41,218 nucleotides of DNA from Halobacterium sp. CBA1126 (GTDB lineage Archaea; Halobacteriota; Halobacteria; Halobacteriales; Halobacteriaceae): positions 1 through 41,218 of the forward strand of contig NZ_WPCF01000009.1 of NCBI RefSeq assembly GCF_009741975.1, in the 5' to 3' direction. Numbering within the stretch: the first letter of the stretch is position 1; each line of letters opens with the position of its first letter. The notes beneath the pieces were generated by a model that was not told where the DNA came from, ran no database searches, and was given only the letters and a program-made list of their open reading frames with translations. Both the position numbers and the translations under genes were made by a program. Positions 32,689 to 40,638 of this stretch are shown piece by piece.

Positions 32689-34845
32689 TCAAGCCGTCGT
32701 AATCTCGAAGCGCGCACCACCCCGAGCTCCGTTCGAGGCAGTGACTGTCCAGTCGTGCCGACTGGCGACTTCCTCAACGATACTGAGGCCAAACCCTGTC
32801 CCGTTGTCAGCTGTCGTGTACCCGGCGTCAAACACCTGCTCGCCCGCTGAATCGGGAAGTCCAACCCCATCGTCAGCGACGTAGAACCCGTCCGTAGTGT
32901 CTCCAATTGTGACTGTCACAGTTGGCCCGCCGTGCTCGACCGCGTTCCGGAGGAGATTGGTGAGCAGTTGCTGGAGCTGATCGCGGTCCGCTTCGACAGT
33001 CCGCTCGGTATCAATATTCAACGTCGCGTCTGTCCCCGACAGTGTTTCCCAGCACGTCTTCGCAAGGTCCGATAACTTGACCGTTTCAATCGTCATCGCT
33101 TCCTCCCCGGTTTGGGCGAGCGTCAGCAAATCCGCAATCATCGAATCCATGCGTTCCAGCGCGTGATCGATGTCGTCGATGTGGTCGCTGTCGCAGTCGT
33201 CTCGAAGTAGTTCGAGGCGGCCCTTCGCCACTTGCAGCGGGTTCCGCAGGTCGTGGCTCACGACGCTCGTGAACCGGTCTAATCGCTCGTTCTGTTGGAC
33301 GAGTTCGCGTTCGCGGCGCTTCTGGTCGGTGATGTCGCGGTCCATCGCCACGAACCGGTCTTCGCCGTCCAAGTTGAGGCGGATGAGGTGGATCTCGATG
33401 GGGAACGTCGACCCGTCTTTGCGTTCGAATTCGCCCTCGAAGCGGTGTGGGGTGTTCGGCGGGAGTGTCTCCCAGAACGACGACGCGCGGTCGCGGTCTA
33501 CCGTCGGGTCGATGTCCCAGACGTACTGGCCGACGAGTTCCGATTCAGTGTAACCGAGCTCGTCACACAGCCGCTGGTTGACGTCCCGAATCTTGCCGTC
33601 GATGTCGTGGACCGCAAACATGTCCGGGGAGTGTTCGAACAGCGCCTCGAGCCGCGCGCTGTGGGACTGTAACTGCTGCTCGTTCTGTTTCCGTTCCGTG
33701 ACGTCATCCTGGAAGCCGACGAAGAGTTCGAGGTCGCCGTCGTCGTCGAACACGGGGGCGACGCGGACGCGGTTCCAGAACATCGTGCCGTCCTTCCGGT
33801 AGTTCCGCAGCTCGACGGTTACCGGTTCCCGGTTATCGACCGCCGTCCGGAGTTCCTCGAGAGGTTCAGCTGCGGTCTCCTCGCCCTGGAGGAATCGGCA
33901 GTTCCGGCCCACGACCTCTTGTTGCTCGTAGCCAGTGAGGGCCGTGAACTTGTCGTTCGCGTAGATGATCGGATTGTCGTCCTGATACGGGTCGGTCAGG
34001 ACGATACCGACGGGCGCTTCGTCCATCCCCTTCGCTTTCGCCGACAGGTGGTCCGTGCTCGCGTCGGTCGGTGCTTGTGGGCTGAGCGTGCAAATGAGTG
34101 AGTCGTCTGCAGTGTAGGAGAGCGTGTGTTCGACGTCGAGTTCCTCGCCGTTCTTCCGGACGAACGTCGTGGTGCCGTGCCAGCCGCCGTCGCGTGCTTC
34201 CGGGAGCAGGGTGTCGTAGACGTACTGGACGTCGTCGTCGTGGTAGAGGACCTCCCAGTGGAGGCCGGTGAACTCCTCGCGGGTGTACCCGAGCATCTCC
34301 GCGCAGGCGGCGTTCGCGTACTCGATGTAGCCGTCCTCGTTGAGAATACTGATTCCGTCCTTCGCAGTCTCGATGGCCTCGAGACCACGGTTCATGTAGC
34401 GTTCCGCCCGGTAGCCCTCGACCGCGTTCTGGATGCGGTTTGCGAGGACGCTGTACTGCTCGGTCCCACCGGATTTCTGCAGGTAATCAGTGACACCGGC
34501 CGTGATGGCCTCGCTGGCGATCTCCTCGCTGCCTTTCCCCGTGAAGAGGACAAACGGAAGGTCAGGATAGGTCTCTCGTACTCGTTCGAGGACCGCCAAG
34601 CCGTCCAACTCCGGCATGTCGTAGTCACTGACGATACAGTCGACGGAGGACTCCTCGGAGTCGAGAACCGCGAGCGCGTCACGAGGACTGGTTTCTGTGC
34701 GGACGGTAATCGCGTCATGTTCGCGTTCGAGGAACGTCGCGACGAGGTCGGCGAAATTCGCGTCGTCGTCGATGTGGAGGACCTCTATTTCCTGTGAGGC
34801 TAAGAGCGGTAGTGAGTCCGGGGGGACGCCAGCGTCACCGGTCAT
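32689..34845 (-). CDS. LOV-domain histidine kinase (REC-PAS-LOV-PAS-HisKA-HATPase)
   Basis: A 718-residue cytoplasmic kinase from ATG 34845 (MTGDAGVPPDSLPLLASQEI). Order: receiver (about 18-130; VLHIDDDANF, CIVSDYDMPELDGLAVLERV, LFTGKGSEE, DYLQK; all key residues kept); PAS (about 155-265); LOV (about 275-395); PAS (about 400-505); HisKA with H-box TSVVSHDLRNPLQVAKGRLE; HATPase with N-box LLTNLLRNAVEHGG, G1 VADDGVGLP and G2 NGTGFGLSIVEE. The LOV domain has the flavin-adduct motif GRNCRFLQGEE plus the other FMN contacts (LRNYRKDGTMFWNRV and the Gln in FVGFQDD). It should therefore bind flavin and form a cysteinyl adduct in blue light. No membrane segments. The TATA-like box at 34869 supports the start over an in-frame one at 34998. 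The kinase is separate from the binding-protein operon (92-nt gap with its own promoter). Confidence 0.93.
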   Translation of the reverse strand: MTGDAGVPPDSLPLLASQEIEVLHIDDDANFADLVATFLEREHDAITVRTETSPRDALAVLDSEESSVDCIVSDYDMPELDGLAVLERVRETYPDLPFVLFTGKGSEEIASEAITAGVTDYLQKSGGTEQYSVLANRIQNAVEGYRAERYMNRGLEAIETAKDGISILNEDGYIEYANAACAEMLGYTREEFTGLHWEVLYHDDDVQYVYDTLLPEARDGGWHGTTTFVRKNGEELDVEHTLSYTADDSLICTLSPQAPTDASTDHLSAKAKGMDEAPVGIVLTDPYQDDNPIIYANDKFTALTGYEQQEVVGRNCRFLQGEETAAEPLEELRTAVDNREPVTVELRNYRKDGTMFWNRVRVAPVFDDDGDLELFVGFQDDVTERKQNEQQLQSHSARLEALFEHSPDMFAVHDIDGKIRDVNQRLCDELGYTESELVGQYVWDIDPTVDRDRASSFWETLPPNTPHRFEGEFERKDGSTFPIEIHLIRLNLDGEDRFVAMDRDITDQKRRERELVQQNERLDRFTSVVSHDLRNPLQVAKGRLELLRDDCDSDHIDDIDHALERMDSMIADLLTLAQTGEEAMTIETVKLSDLAKTCWETLSGTDATLNIDTERTVEADRDQLQQLLTNLLRNAVEHGGPTVTVTIGDTTDGFYVADDGVGLPDSAGEQVFDAGYTTADNGTGFGLSIVEEVASRHDWTVTASNGARGGARFEITTA

Positions 34846-34868
34846 AGTCTCCGTTCGGACCCAACCGG

Positions 34869-34875
34869 TAATAGT
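34869..34875 (-). promoter_or_regulatory. TATA-like box of the LOV kinase gene
   Basis: ACTATTA on the minus strand lies 24-30 nt before ATG 34845, consistent with a leaderless transcript beginning at that codon. Confidence 0.5.
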
Positions 34876-35026
34876 CTTATCAGTTGTCACGTCGCCAGCG
34901 CTGGAAGAATAGCGCTCGCGTTCCGCCGGGGAAAGCCGGTCTTTCCGGTCGCACGAACGCTCTAACAAAGCGTCCGGCCCGCCTTCACACTCTATCACCC
35001 GTTACTTATCGGTCAGTGCGGCAGAT

Positions 35027-35239
35027 TTATTCTTCGAGTTTGTCTGTTACCGTCTCGAAGAGCCGGTCTGTCCGCTCTGGGAAGACGAGGGCAGCGAGGG
35101 TTCCAACGACGACACCAACAACAATACCCTGTGTGATATCTTGGAGAACTGTCGTTCCGAGCGCAGCTCCGAAGGTCACCCCAACCAGTATTGCGAAGAC
35201 GACCCGTTCTCCGTCAGGGTCGTCGGAATCCTCAGACAT
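35027..35239 (-). CDS. Small two-helix membrane protein
   Basis: A 70-residue protein (MSEDSDDPDGERVVFAILVG). An acidic N-terminus is followed by two Gly-rich hydrophobic segments, VVFAILVGVTFGAALGTTVL and GIVVGVVVGTLAALVF, and a charged tail (PERTDRLFETVTDKLEE). I do not recognise a named family. It lies 181 nt upstream of the LOV kinase on the same strand. A functional link is not evident. Confidence 0.7.
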   Translation of the reverse strand: MSEDSDDPDGERVVFAILVGVTFGAALGTTVLQDITQGIVVGVVVGTLAALVFPERTDRLFETVTDKLEE

Positions 35240-35441
35240 CTGTATCGGACATGTCTCCGAGAGGTAAAAGAGACTGGGGCAGCGTTGCGTGAGCTGAAAT
35301 GACTGTTCGAGTCGTGTACTGAACTACCCAGCAGTTTCACCCAATTTCCCGGATAAAACCCGTATAGCGAACTCCTGCTAGGTTTCGCGATACGCTGTTG
35401 GGTTCGTCCTTGAAACCTTCGAATCGGTGCCGGAGCGTTGG

Positions 35442-36236
35442 TTACACTCGCCGAGTGAGGTGGTCGCGGATGGCGAGTTGGCTGTCGGCGCACAGCGTCT
35501 CCACGTGGACGCCCGCCGAGAGGACGGGGAAGGCGACAGGGAGGTCGTAGTAGAGGTACCGGACGAGTGTTCGGTGGCTCATCCCCTCTTGGCCGTCGAT
35601 CTTCGGGGACTTGTCGAGGAACCGTTGTCGGTCGGCGAGCAGGCGGCTGCAGCGCTCGCGGTGGGTGGCAAGTGTCTCGTGGCGTGCTCGGAGCTCGTCG
35701 AAGTCGAGGTCGGTGAGTGGGGTCTCGTCGGTGTCGATTAGCCACTCGAGAATCTGGTCGAGGGTGTCGGCTGCATCTCGTAGGTGGTCGAGTTCGGCGT
35801 CGAGGCCGGTCTGCATCGCGCGGGCTTCGAGGCGTTGGGATTGCGTGGCGGCGACGATGGCGTCGCGGAGGCTCTCGGTGAACGAGGCGTCGGTCGTCGG
35901 GGCGACGGCGACGGCGATCGAGTCGGAGAGCTCGGAGCGAATCGTTTCGAGGAGTGGTTCGTCGTCGTCGAGGTCTGCGACGCTGTACGGCCGGATGGTG
36001 TCTCGGAACGCGGCGCGGACGCTGGCACAGCCGGTGTCGGCGTTGGCTGTCGTTTTGGCGGTTTGGGCGCCGCCGGTGGCCAGTGCTGGCGCGCTCTGGC
36101 TGGCGTGGGTAGCGTCTATCGAGAGGTTCTGGACGCGTGCGGTGAACTGGTCGTAGGCCTCGAGTTTCGCGGTGACGGCCTCGCGCTCCGAGCGCGCGAG
36201 GTCGCGGGCGTCGTCGAGGTGGCGGTCGGTTGGCAT
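35442..36236 (-). CDS. DUF7260-type haloarchaeal coiled-coil protein
   Basis: A 264-residue, largely helical protein from ATG 36236 (MPTDRHLDDARDLARSEREA). Features I associate with the haloarchaeal DUF7260 family: an N-terminal helix of about 30 charged residues with AVTAKLEAYDQFTARV; a central region (VRAAFRDTIRPYSVADLDDD); the LDFDELRARHETLATHRERC helix; and the ending RTLVRYLYYDLPVAFPVLSA followed by AIRDHLTRRV. Function unknown. An upstream in-frame extension to 36338 is basic and unlike the family, so ATG 36236 is preferred. A perfect 16-bp palindrome lies 109 nt upstream of the start, in the control region shared with the divergent HEAT-repeat gene, so iron or manganese control is possible. 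Confidence 0.75.
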   Translation of the reverse strand: MPTDRHLDDARDLARSEREAVTAKLEAYDQFTARVQNLSIDATHASQSAPALATGGAQTAKTTANADTGCASVRAAFRDTIRPYSVADLDDDEPLLETIRSELSDSIAVAVAPTTDASFTESLRDAIVAATQSQRLEARAMQTGLDAELDHLRDAADTLDQILEWLIDTDETPLTDLDFDELRARHETLATHRERCSRLLADRQRFLDKSPKIDGQEGMSHRTLVRYLYYDLPVAFPVLSAGVHVETLCADSQLAIRDHLTRRV

Positions 36237-36344
36237 GGTCTGTGAGTGGGTTTGTCGTGGGGTCGGCTGGGCCTGTATCGGTTGGACGTGCGAGTCGCTC
36301 GGGTTCCGCGAGCGGTCGTGGTGGACCGCTCCCGGCAATCGTTC

Positions 36345-36360
36345 TTTAGGTTAACCTAAA
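36345..36360. promoter_or_regulatory. Perfect 16-bp iron-box-like palindrome
   Basis: TTTAGGTTAACCTAAA is a perfect palindrome in the space between the divergent DUF7260 gene (start 36236) and HEAT-repeat gene (start 36513). Its TTAGG/CCTAA arms match the half-sites of DtxR/IdeR/SirR-type metal-regulator boxes. Haloarchaea carry DtxR-family regulators (Idr/SirR). Assignment to that family is inference from the motif. Confidence 0.55.
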
Positions 36361-36512
36361 ACATGATAAGCGTTCCGACGCGAGACCCCGACCGAAACCA
36401 GGGACGGACACCCACCGCCCGTCGAACCCACCAACCCGAAAGGAGCCCACGGAGCAGGCAAAACGAGTGACCTTTTTCACGGTGTACAGCGGTAGGCCAC
36501 ACAGAGGACCAC

Positions 36513-37517
36513 ATGGACGAGGGAACCGACGTCCCGCCGACTGACCGACTGACGGAGTACGTCGAAACGGGCGCCCACGACGCCGCGGTAACTGCCCTCG
36601 AACAGTATACGGCCGCGGACTCCGACGCGCGCCACGAGGCGCTGCAAGCCCTCCACGACCTCGCAACGACACAACCCACCGTGTTCACGTCCGTACTCCC
36701 GGAGCTCGCCCCGTTCCTCGACGACCCGAAGCGGTCGGTCCGGTTGACCACCGCGAAGGTGTTCGTCGCCGTTGCCGACGCAGAACCGGCCGCCGTCGGC
36801 CGGGTGTCCGAGCCGTTGCTCGGACGACTCGCGGACGACGAGGAGTTCTACTACGTGCGCGCTCGCGCTGCTGAGGCACTCGGCTACGTCGCTCGCGACG
36901 AGCCACGGGCCGTCGATTTGCGGGCGTTCCTCGCGGAACTCCGCGTCGGGCTCTCCTTCGACGAGCCCGAGGTCGTGGCGAAGTTGGCGAAAGCCCTCGA
37001 ATGCGTCGCGCTCGGCCGCCCGCAACGACTCACCCACCACACCGGAGAGCTGGCTACACACCTCGATGACGACGCTGAACTCGTTCGATATCACTTGCTG
37101 ACGGCGATTGCCGTCGTCGGCTGTGAGCGGCCGTCGGCGCTTGCGGATTGTCAGGCGGCGCTCGGGGCGTGTCTCGAGGACGAGAGTCCGTACGTTCGCG
37201 GTCGTGCCGCGGAGGCACTCGGGTTGGTCGCGCGGGCCGACGAGTTGGAGTGTGAGGTTCCGGAGGCACGGCTCGCGTCGCTGGCTGACGAGGAGTCGTC
37301 GTTCGCCGCTGAACGGGCGCGGTACGCGCTCGACGCTCGTGATGAGGGCAGTGCCGAGGCAGTCGTCGGGGTTGGCTCTATTCGAGGTATCCGGGAAGAG
37401 ACGGAGGAAGTCGTTGCGGACATCACGCGGCCGGGTGAGGCTATGTGTCGGGAATGTGGGCGTGCGTTGCCCAACCATGGGCCACCGGTGTGTCCAGAGT
37501 GTGGGCGGCCGTCGTGA
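36513..37517 (+). CDS. HEAT-repeat protein with C-terminal zinc ribbon
   Basis: A 334-residue soluble protein. Residues about 10-270 form tandem HEAT/PBS-type helical repeats: LPELAPFLDDPKRSVRLTTA, YYVRARAAEALGYVARDEP, PEVVAKLAKALECVAL, SPYVRGRAAEALGLVARADE. These make a curved scaffold for protein-protein binding. The last 30 residues hold a zinc ribbon (MCRECGRALPNHGPPVCPEC, two CxxC knuckles). The start is ATG 36513 (MDEGTDVPPTDRLTEYVETG). The gene is single and divergent from the DUF7260 gene, sharing a region with the iron-box-like palindrome. A scaffold or adaptor role is inferred; the partner is unknown. Confidence 0.85.
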   Translation: MDEGTDVPPTDRLTEYVETGAHDAAVTALEQYTAADSDARHEALQALHDLATTQPTVFTSVLPELAPFLDDPKRSVRLTTAKVFVAVADAEPAAVGRVSEPLLGRLADDEEFYYVRARAAEALGYVARDEPRAVDLRAFLAELRVGLSFDEPEVVAKLAKALECVALGRPQRLTHHTGELATHLDDDAELVRYHLLTAIAVVGCERPSALADCQAALGACLEDESPYVRGRAAEALGLVARADELECEVPEARLASLADEESSFAAERARYALDARDEGSAEAVVGVGSIRGIREETEEVVADITRPGEAMCRECGRALPNHGPPVCPECGRPS

Positions 37518-37680
37518 CCGTGGTCTCGTTCCCGCCGACGAACACGGAGACCTGTACCCGGAAATTCCGGCCCGGGAACAACTGTTCGACCGCCAGCGAC
37601 CGCTGTCGGCTAGGTTTTGGCGCCTCGACTGTAGCTCCTGCAACGAGACGCCGGGATACCAGCACCCCTATGACTGCTGG

Positions 37681-38241
37681 TTATTCTGCAGTTGCCGTTA
37701 GCAGAAACGTCTCCGGTCGCACCGCTTCGAATTCGATTGTGAATCCGTGCTGACGGAGCGCACTCGCCGCCTCAGTGGCGGAATACCGCTCGTCGACGGG
37801 TGGGCCGTGATCCCCACTTCCGGAAGCCGCCCAGTCGACGGTGACGAGCGTGCCCTGTGCCGTGAGCACGCGACTGAGTTCGCTCAACGCCTGCTCGCTC
37901 GCGAACTCGTGGTAGGTCATCGTCGAGAACGCAGCGTCGAGACTGCTGGTCTCGATTGGGAGGTCGTCGACGCCGCTGGTCACGAGGTCGACGTTCTCGG
38001 GGACGCCCTTCTCCCGGTAGTAGTCGTGCATCGCCTCTTGGATGTCGATAGCGTACACGTGGTCGACAGCTGGTGCGACGTCGTCGGTGTAGAAGCCGGT
38101 CCCGCTCCCGAAATCGGCGACCGTCTCGTCCCCATCTGGTGACAGCGCCCGGAGGAGTTCCTCCGCCGAGAGGAAGCGGTACCGGCGCTGTGCGTCCTCG
38201 AGTTTGTCGGCGCGGTCGGCGTCGAACGTGTGATATCCCAT
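37681..38241 (-). CDS. Class I SAM-dependent methyltransferase
   Basis: A 186-residue methyltransferase of the Methyltransf_11/25 type. Motif I is TVADFGSGTGFYTDDVAP (SAM-binding glycine loop), motif II VYAIDIQEAMHDYY, motif III GVDDLPIETSSLDAAFSTMT with YHEF, and post-motif ALSELSRVLTAQGTLVTVDW. It lacks the conserved Cys set of arsenite methyltransferases, so the substrate is unknown. The ATG at 38241 lies one base after the stop of the DUF302 gene, so the two form a tight operon divergent from thioredoxin. This pairing with redox-type neighbours suggests work on thiols or a metal/sulfur compound, as inference only. Confidence 0.88.
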   Translation of the reverse strand: MGYHTFDADRADKLEDAQRRYRFLSAEELLRALSPDGDETVADFGSGTGFYTDDVAPAVDHVYAIDIQEAMHDYYREKGVPENVDLVTSGVDDLPIETSSLDAAFSTMTYHEFASEQALSELSRVLTAQGTLVTVDWAASGSGDHGPPVDERYSATEAASALRQHGFTIEFEAVRPETFLLTATAE

Positions 38242-38242
38242 G

Positions 38243-38683
38243 TTAGAGGTTCGCGAACGCCTCGTCGACGAGTTCGCCGGTGTCAGCTACGATATCGGCC
38301 ATCTCCTCGTTGTCCGGCGCCATGCCGACAAGGCGAGCGATGCGCATGATGGAGACGTGGTAGACGACCTGTTTGCCAGGCTCTTCTTCCCAGATGACGA
38401 CGTTACAGGCCATGAGCGCGCCGAGTTTGTTGTCGGTTGCGTCCAGCGCGCGGTCGGCAACCTCTGGGTTGCACGCGCCGAGCACGTAGTAGGGGTCGCG
38501 GCCCGCGTCGACCTTCTCGTTGAGCATCTCGGAGGGCGAGAATTCGACGGGGACGCCGAACCCGGCGTCCGTGAACACGTCCCGGACGTGTTCGATCGCT
38601 TCCTCGTGGCTCATCTCGAGTGTCGCCTGTTCTTCGCCGATGTCTTTCGAATCGATCTGGCTCGGGTCGATTGGGAGCGTCAT
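38243..38683 (-). CDS. DUF302 family protein
   Basis: A 146-residue protein from ATG 38683 (MTLPIDPSQIDSKDIGEEQA). It matches the DUF302 core: MSHEEAIEHVRDVFTDAGFG, YYVLGACNPEVADRALD, IGALMACN-like LGALMACNVVIWEE, and VVYHVSIMRIARLVGM. The two conserved Cys positions (GACNP and MACNV) are present and could bind a metal or act in redox chemistry. DUF302 proteins often sit beside thioredoxin-like, sulfur-transfer or metal-efflux genes, as here. It leads the two-gene operon with the methyltransferase. Upstream in-frame sequence to 38863 overlaps the divergent promoter region and is not family-like. Confidence 0.88.
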   Translation of the reverse strand: MTLPIDPSQIDSKDIGEEQATLEMSHEEAIEHVRDVFTDAGFGVPVEFSPSEMLNEKVDAGRDPYYVLGACNPEVADRALDATDNKLGALMACNVVIWEEEPGKQVVYHVSIMRIARLVGMAPDNEEMADIVADTGELVDEAFANL

Positions 38684-38853
38684 TCGTGTGTTATATTGGG
38701 CTGATAGCACAAAGTCCCTTCGGGTATTTTTCGTGAGCCTGGGATTTTGGAGCGGACAAAGCCTACTTCCTGATGCCAACCAGAGTAGAGTAGACACATT
38801 ATATTGTGTAAATAGAGCAAGACTATTAAGGGGGCGGTGCGTACCGGCTAATA
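38684..38853. promoter_or_regulatory. Divergent control region of DUF302 and thioredoxin genes
   Basis: Holds a thioredoxin TATA-like box GACTATTAAG (38821-38830) about 27 nt before ATG 38854. Upstream of it is an inverted repeat ACACA-N6-TGTGT (38794-38809). The octamer TTATATTG occurs both in that repeat (38799-38806) and next to the DUF302 start (38691-38698). A shared regulator of both operons would fit. Confidence 0.5.
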
Positions 38854-39192
38854 ATGGCAACACAGGCAGCAGAGACAGATAGTGTGATTTCGCTTGATGA
38901 CGACGACATCAAAACCGTCGTCGAAGACAGTAGCGTCGCGCTCGTGGAGTTCTACACGGAGTGGTGTGGCACCTGCAAGCGGATGAAGCCGGTTCTCGAA
39001 ACACTCGCGGAAGACACGGACGCGTCCGTCCTGACAATCGACATCGAATCGAATCTCGAAACAGCAATCGAGTTCGGTGCCCAGAGCACGCCCACGTTCG
39101 TCCTGTTCGTCGACGGGCAACCGGTGAAACAGATTCGCGGCGGCCAGACCGAACAGACGCTCCGCGACCTGATTGCTCAGTACAACGACTAA
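38854..39192 (+). CDS. Thioredoxin
   Basis: A 112-residue thioredoxin-fold protein. The active site EWCGTCKRMKP carries the redox pair in a CGTC rather than the common CGPC context, which usually shifts the redox potential. The cis-Pro loop QSTPTFVLFVDGQPV and the GGQTEQTLRDLI end are typical. It reduces disulfides in the cytoplasm; its own reductant would be a thioredoxin reductase elsewhere. A TATA-like box about 27 nt upstream fixes the ATG. It is followed after 15 nt by a class V aminotransferase, so the two are probably co-transcribed. Confidence 0.95.
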   Translation: MATQAAETDSVISLDDDDIKTVVEDSSVALVEFYTEWCGTCKRMKPVLETLAEDTDASVLTIDIESNLETAIEFGAQSTPTFVLFVDGQPVKQIRGGQTEQTLRDLIAQYND

Positions 39193-39207
39193 CTCACCGA
39201 CAACGAG

Positions 39208-40326
39208 ATGAACCCGAGAGAACTCCGCGCCGACACGCCCGCCCTGCACGAGGATGTCTACCTGAATTTCGGCGCTCACGGGCCGAGTCCACGGTACGTC
39301 GTCGAGGCTGCTGACGAGTTCGTCCGGGCACACGAATACGAAACGAGCACGCAAAACGACCCCTACGAGGCGGCGTTCGACGCCTACGACCGCGTTCGTG
39401 AGCGCGTCGCCACCTTCGTCGGTGCGGACACCGACGAGATCGCGCTCACGGAGAGCACGACCGCGGGCATCAACGCTGTCGCGACCGCCATCGACTGGGA
39501 ACCCGGCGACACCGTCGTTCGAACCGACCTCGAACACCCTGCCGGGACGCTCCCGTGGCAACGCCTAGAACAGGAGGGCGTCGAGGTTCGCGTCGTCGAG
39601 ACGGAGAACGGCCGCATCGACCTCGACGCCTTCGCCGATGCTGTCGCCGACGCGCGTCTGGCCTGTTTCAGCGCCGTGACTTGGACCCACGGCACCCAGT
39701 TGCCGGTCGCCGACCTGGTCGACATCGCTCACGAAGCCGGCGCGTTCGCGCTCGTCGACGCTGTCCAGGTGCCTGGACAACTCCCGATGGACGTCGGCGA
39801 GTGGGGTGCGGACGCCGTCGCGGCGGCCGGCCACAAGTGGCTGCTAGGGCTGTGGGGCGGCGGCTTCCTCTACGTCGACCGGACAGCTGCTGACTCCCTG
39901 CTGCCGACCACAGTTGGGTATCGAAGCGTCGAGACGCCGACTGCAGACCCCTACGAGTTCGCAGCCGGCGCCCGCCGGTTCGAGGTCGGCTCGGCGAACC
40001 CGGCTCCGCACGTCGCCCTGGCGGAGGCCATCGACGCGATCGACGAGGTCGGTGTCGACCGTATTGCGGACCGGATTCAGGAATTGGCTGGCCAGCTGGC
40101 CGATGGCGTCCCCGACGACCGGCTCCTCAGTCCTGCAGACCCCGAGTCGGGACTCGTGACAATCGACGTGGACGACCCCGAAGCGACCGTCGAGCGACTC
40201 GCGTCGGAGGGAATCGTCGTTCGTGCGGTGCCGACGCCGGACGCTGTCCGTGCGTCGGTCCACGCGGTCAACACTCACGCCGAGGTCGAGCGGCTGCTGG
40301 ACGCACTCGAATCTGAGTGGACCTGA
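39208..40326 (+). CDS. Class V aminotransferase / cysteine-desulfurase-like PLP enzyme
   Basis: A 372-residue fold-type I PLP enzyme. Landmarks: YLNFGAHGPSPRYVVEAADE at the N-terminus; ALTESTTAGINAVATAID (PLP-phosphate region); SAVTWTHGTQLPVADL; LVDAVQVPGQLPMDV, where the Asp contacts the pyridine N; AAGHKWLLGLWGGGFLYVDR with the PLP Lys; and FEVGSANPAPHVALAEAI. It belongs to the broad SufS/CsdA/isopenicillin-epimerase-like branch. A C-terminal desulfurase loop with a catalytic Cys is not seen, so amino transfer, lyase or epimerase chemistry is as likely as desulfuration. It follows thioredoxin by 15 nt. The link to DUF302 and methyltransferase across the divergent promoter suggests a common sulfur or redox job. 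Confidence 0.9.
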   Translation: MNPRELRADTPALHEDVYLNFGAHGPSPRYVVEAADEFVRAHEYETSTQNDPYEAAFDAYDRVRERVATFVGADTDEIALTESTTAGINAVATAIDWEPGDTVVRTDLEHPAGTLPWQRLEQEGVEVRVVETENGRIDLDAFADAVADARLACFSAVTWTHGTQLPVADLVDIAHEAGAFALVDAVQVPGQLPMDVGEWGADAVAAAGHKWLLGLWGGGFLYVDRTAADSLLPTTVGYRSVETPTADPYEFAAGARRFEVGSANPAPHVALAEAIDAIDEVGVDRIADRIQELAGQLADGVPDDRLLSPADPESGLVTIDVDDPEATVERLASEGIVVRAVPTPDAVRASVHAVNTHAEVERLLDALESEWT

Positions 40327-40638
40327 CAACCGTAGAAGGGTTCACTTCGACTGTCGCATTTCGTCAGGCTGAATCAGTAAACCGCCCATCTGCCGGGGCA
40401 GCGTGAGCGTTTAGGTTCCTACCGAAGACCATTCTTTCCCCTCTGTTGGCACTAACTTTCTCGTGCGGCCTCGGTGGTCCTCGCGCCGAGAGGTTACAAA
40501 CCTGGTGTATCTCCTAGCCCGGACTTTTCTACTTCATTCATAAAAATATATTCTTATCTACAAAAACCTTTTCGGGGAACACCGAAATCCGGGAATCGCC
40601 TGGTGGCTAATCATATTGTGCCCAGCAACGCCTAATCC
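40327..40638. other. Intergenic region with cydA promoter
   Basis: No gene seen. An AT-rich patch lies at about 40536-40567 (CATAAAAATATATTCTTATC). A CATATT box (40612-40617) lies 22-27 nt before the cydA ATG at 40639, suited to a leaderless transcript. The box context CATATTGTG resembles TATATTGTG upstream of thioredoxin. Confidence 0.45.

Noticed and set aside
37518-37680. Open frames in the gap between the HEAT-repeat and methyltransferase genes
   Set aside because: Both strands give short frames overlapping the HEAT gene, without domain, start signal or sensible composition.
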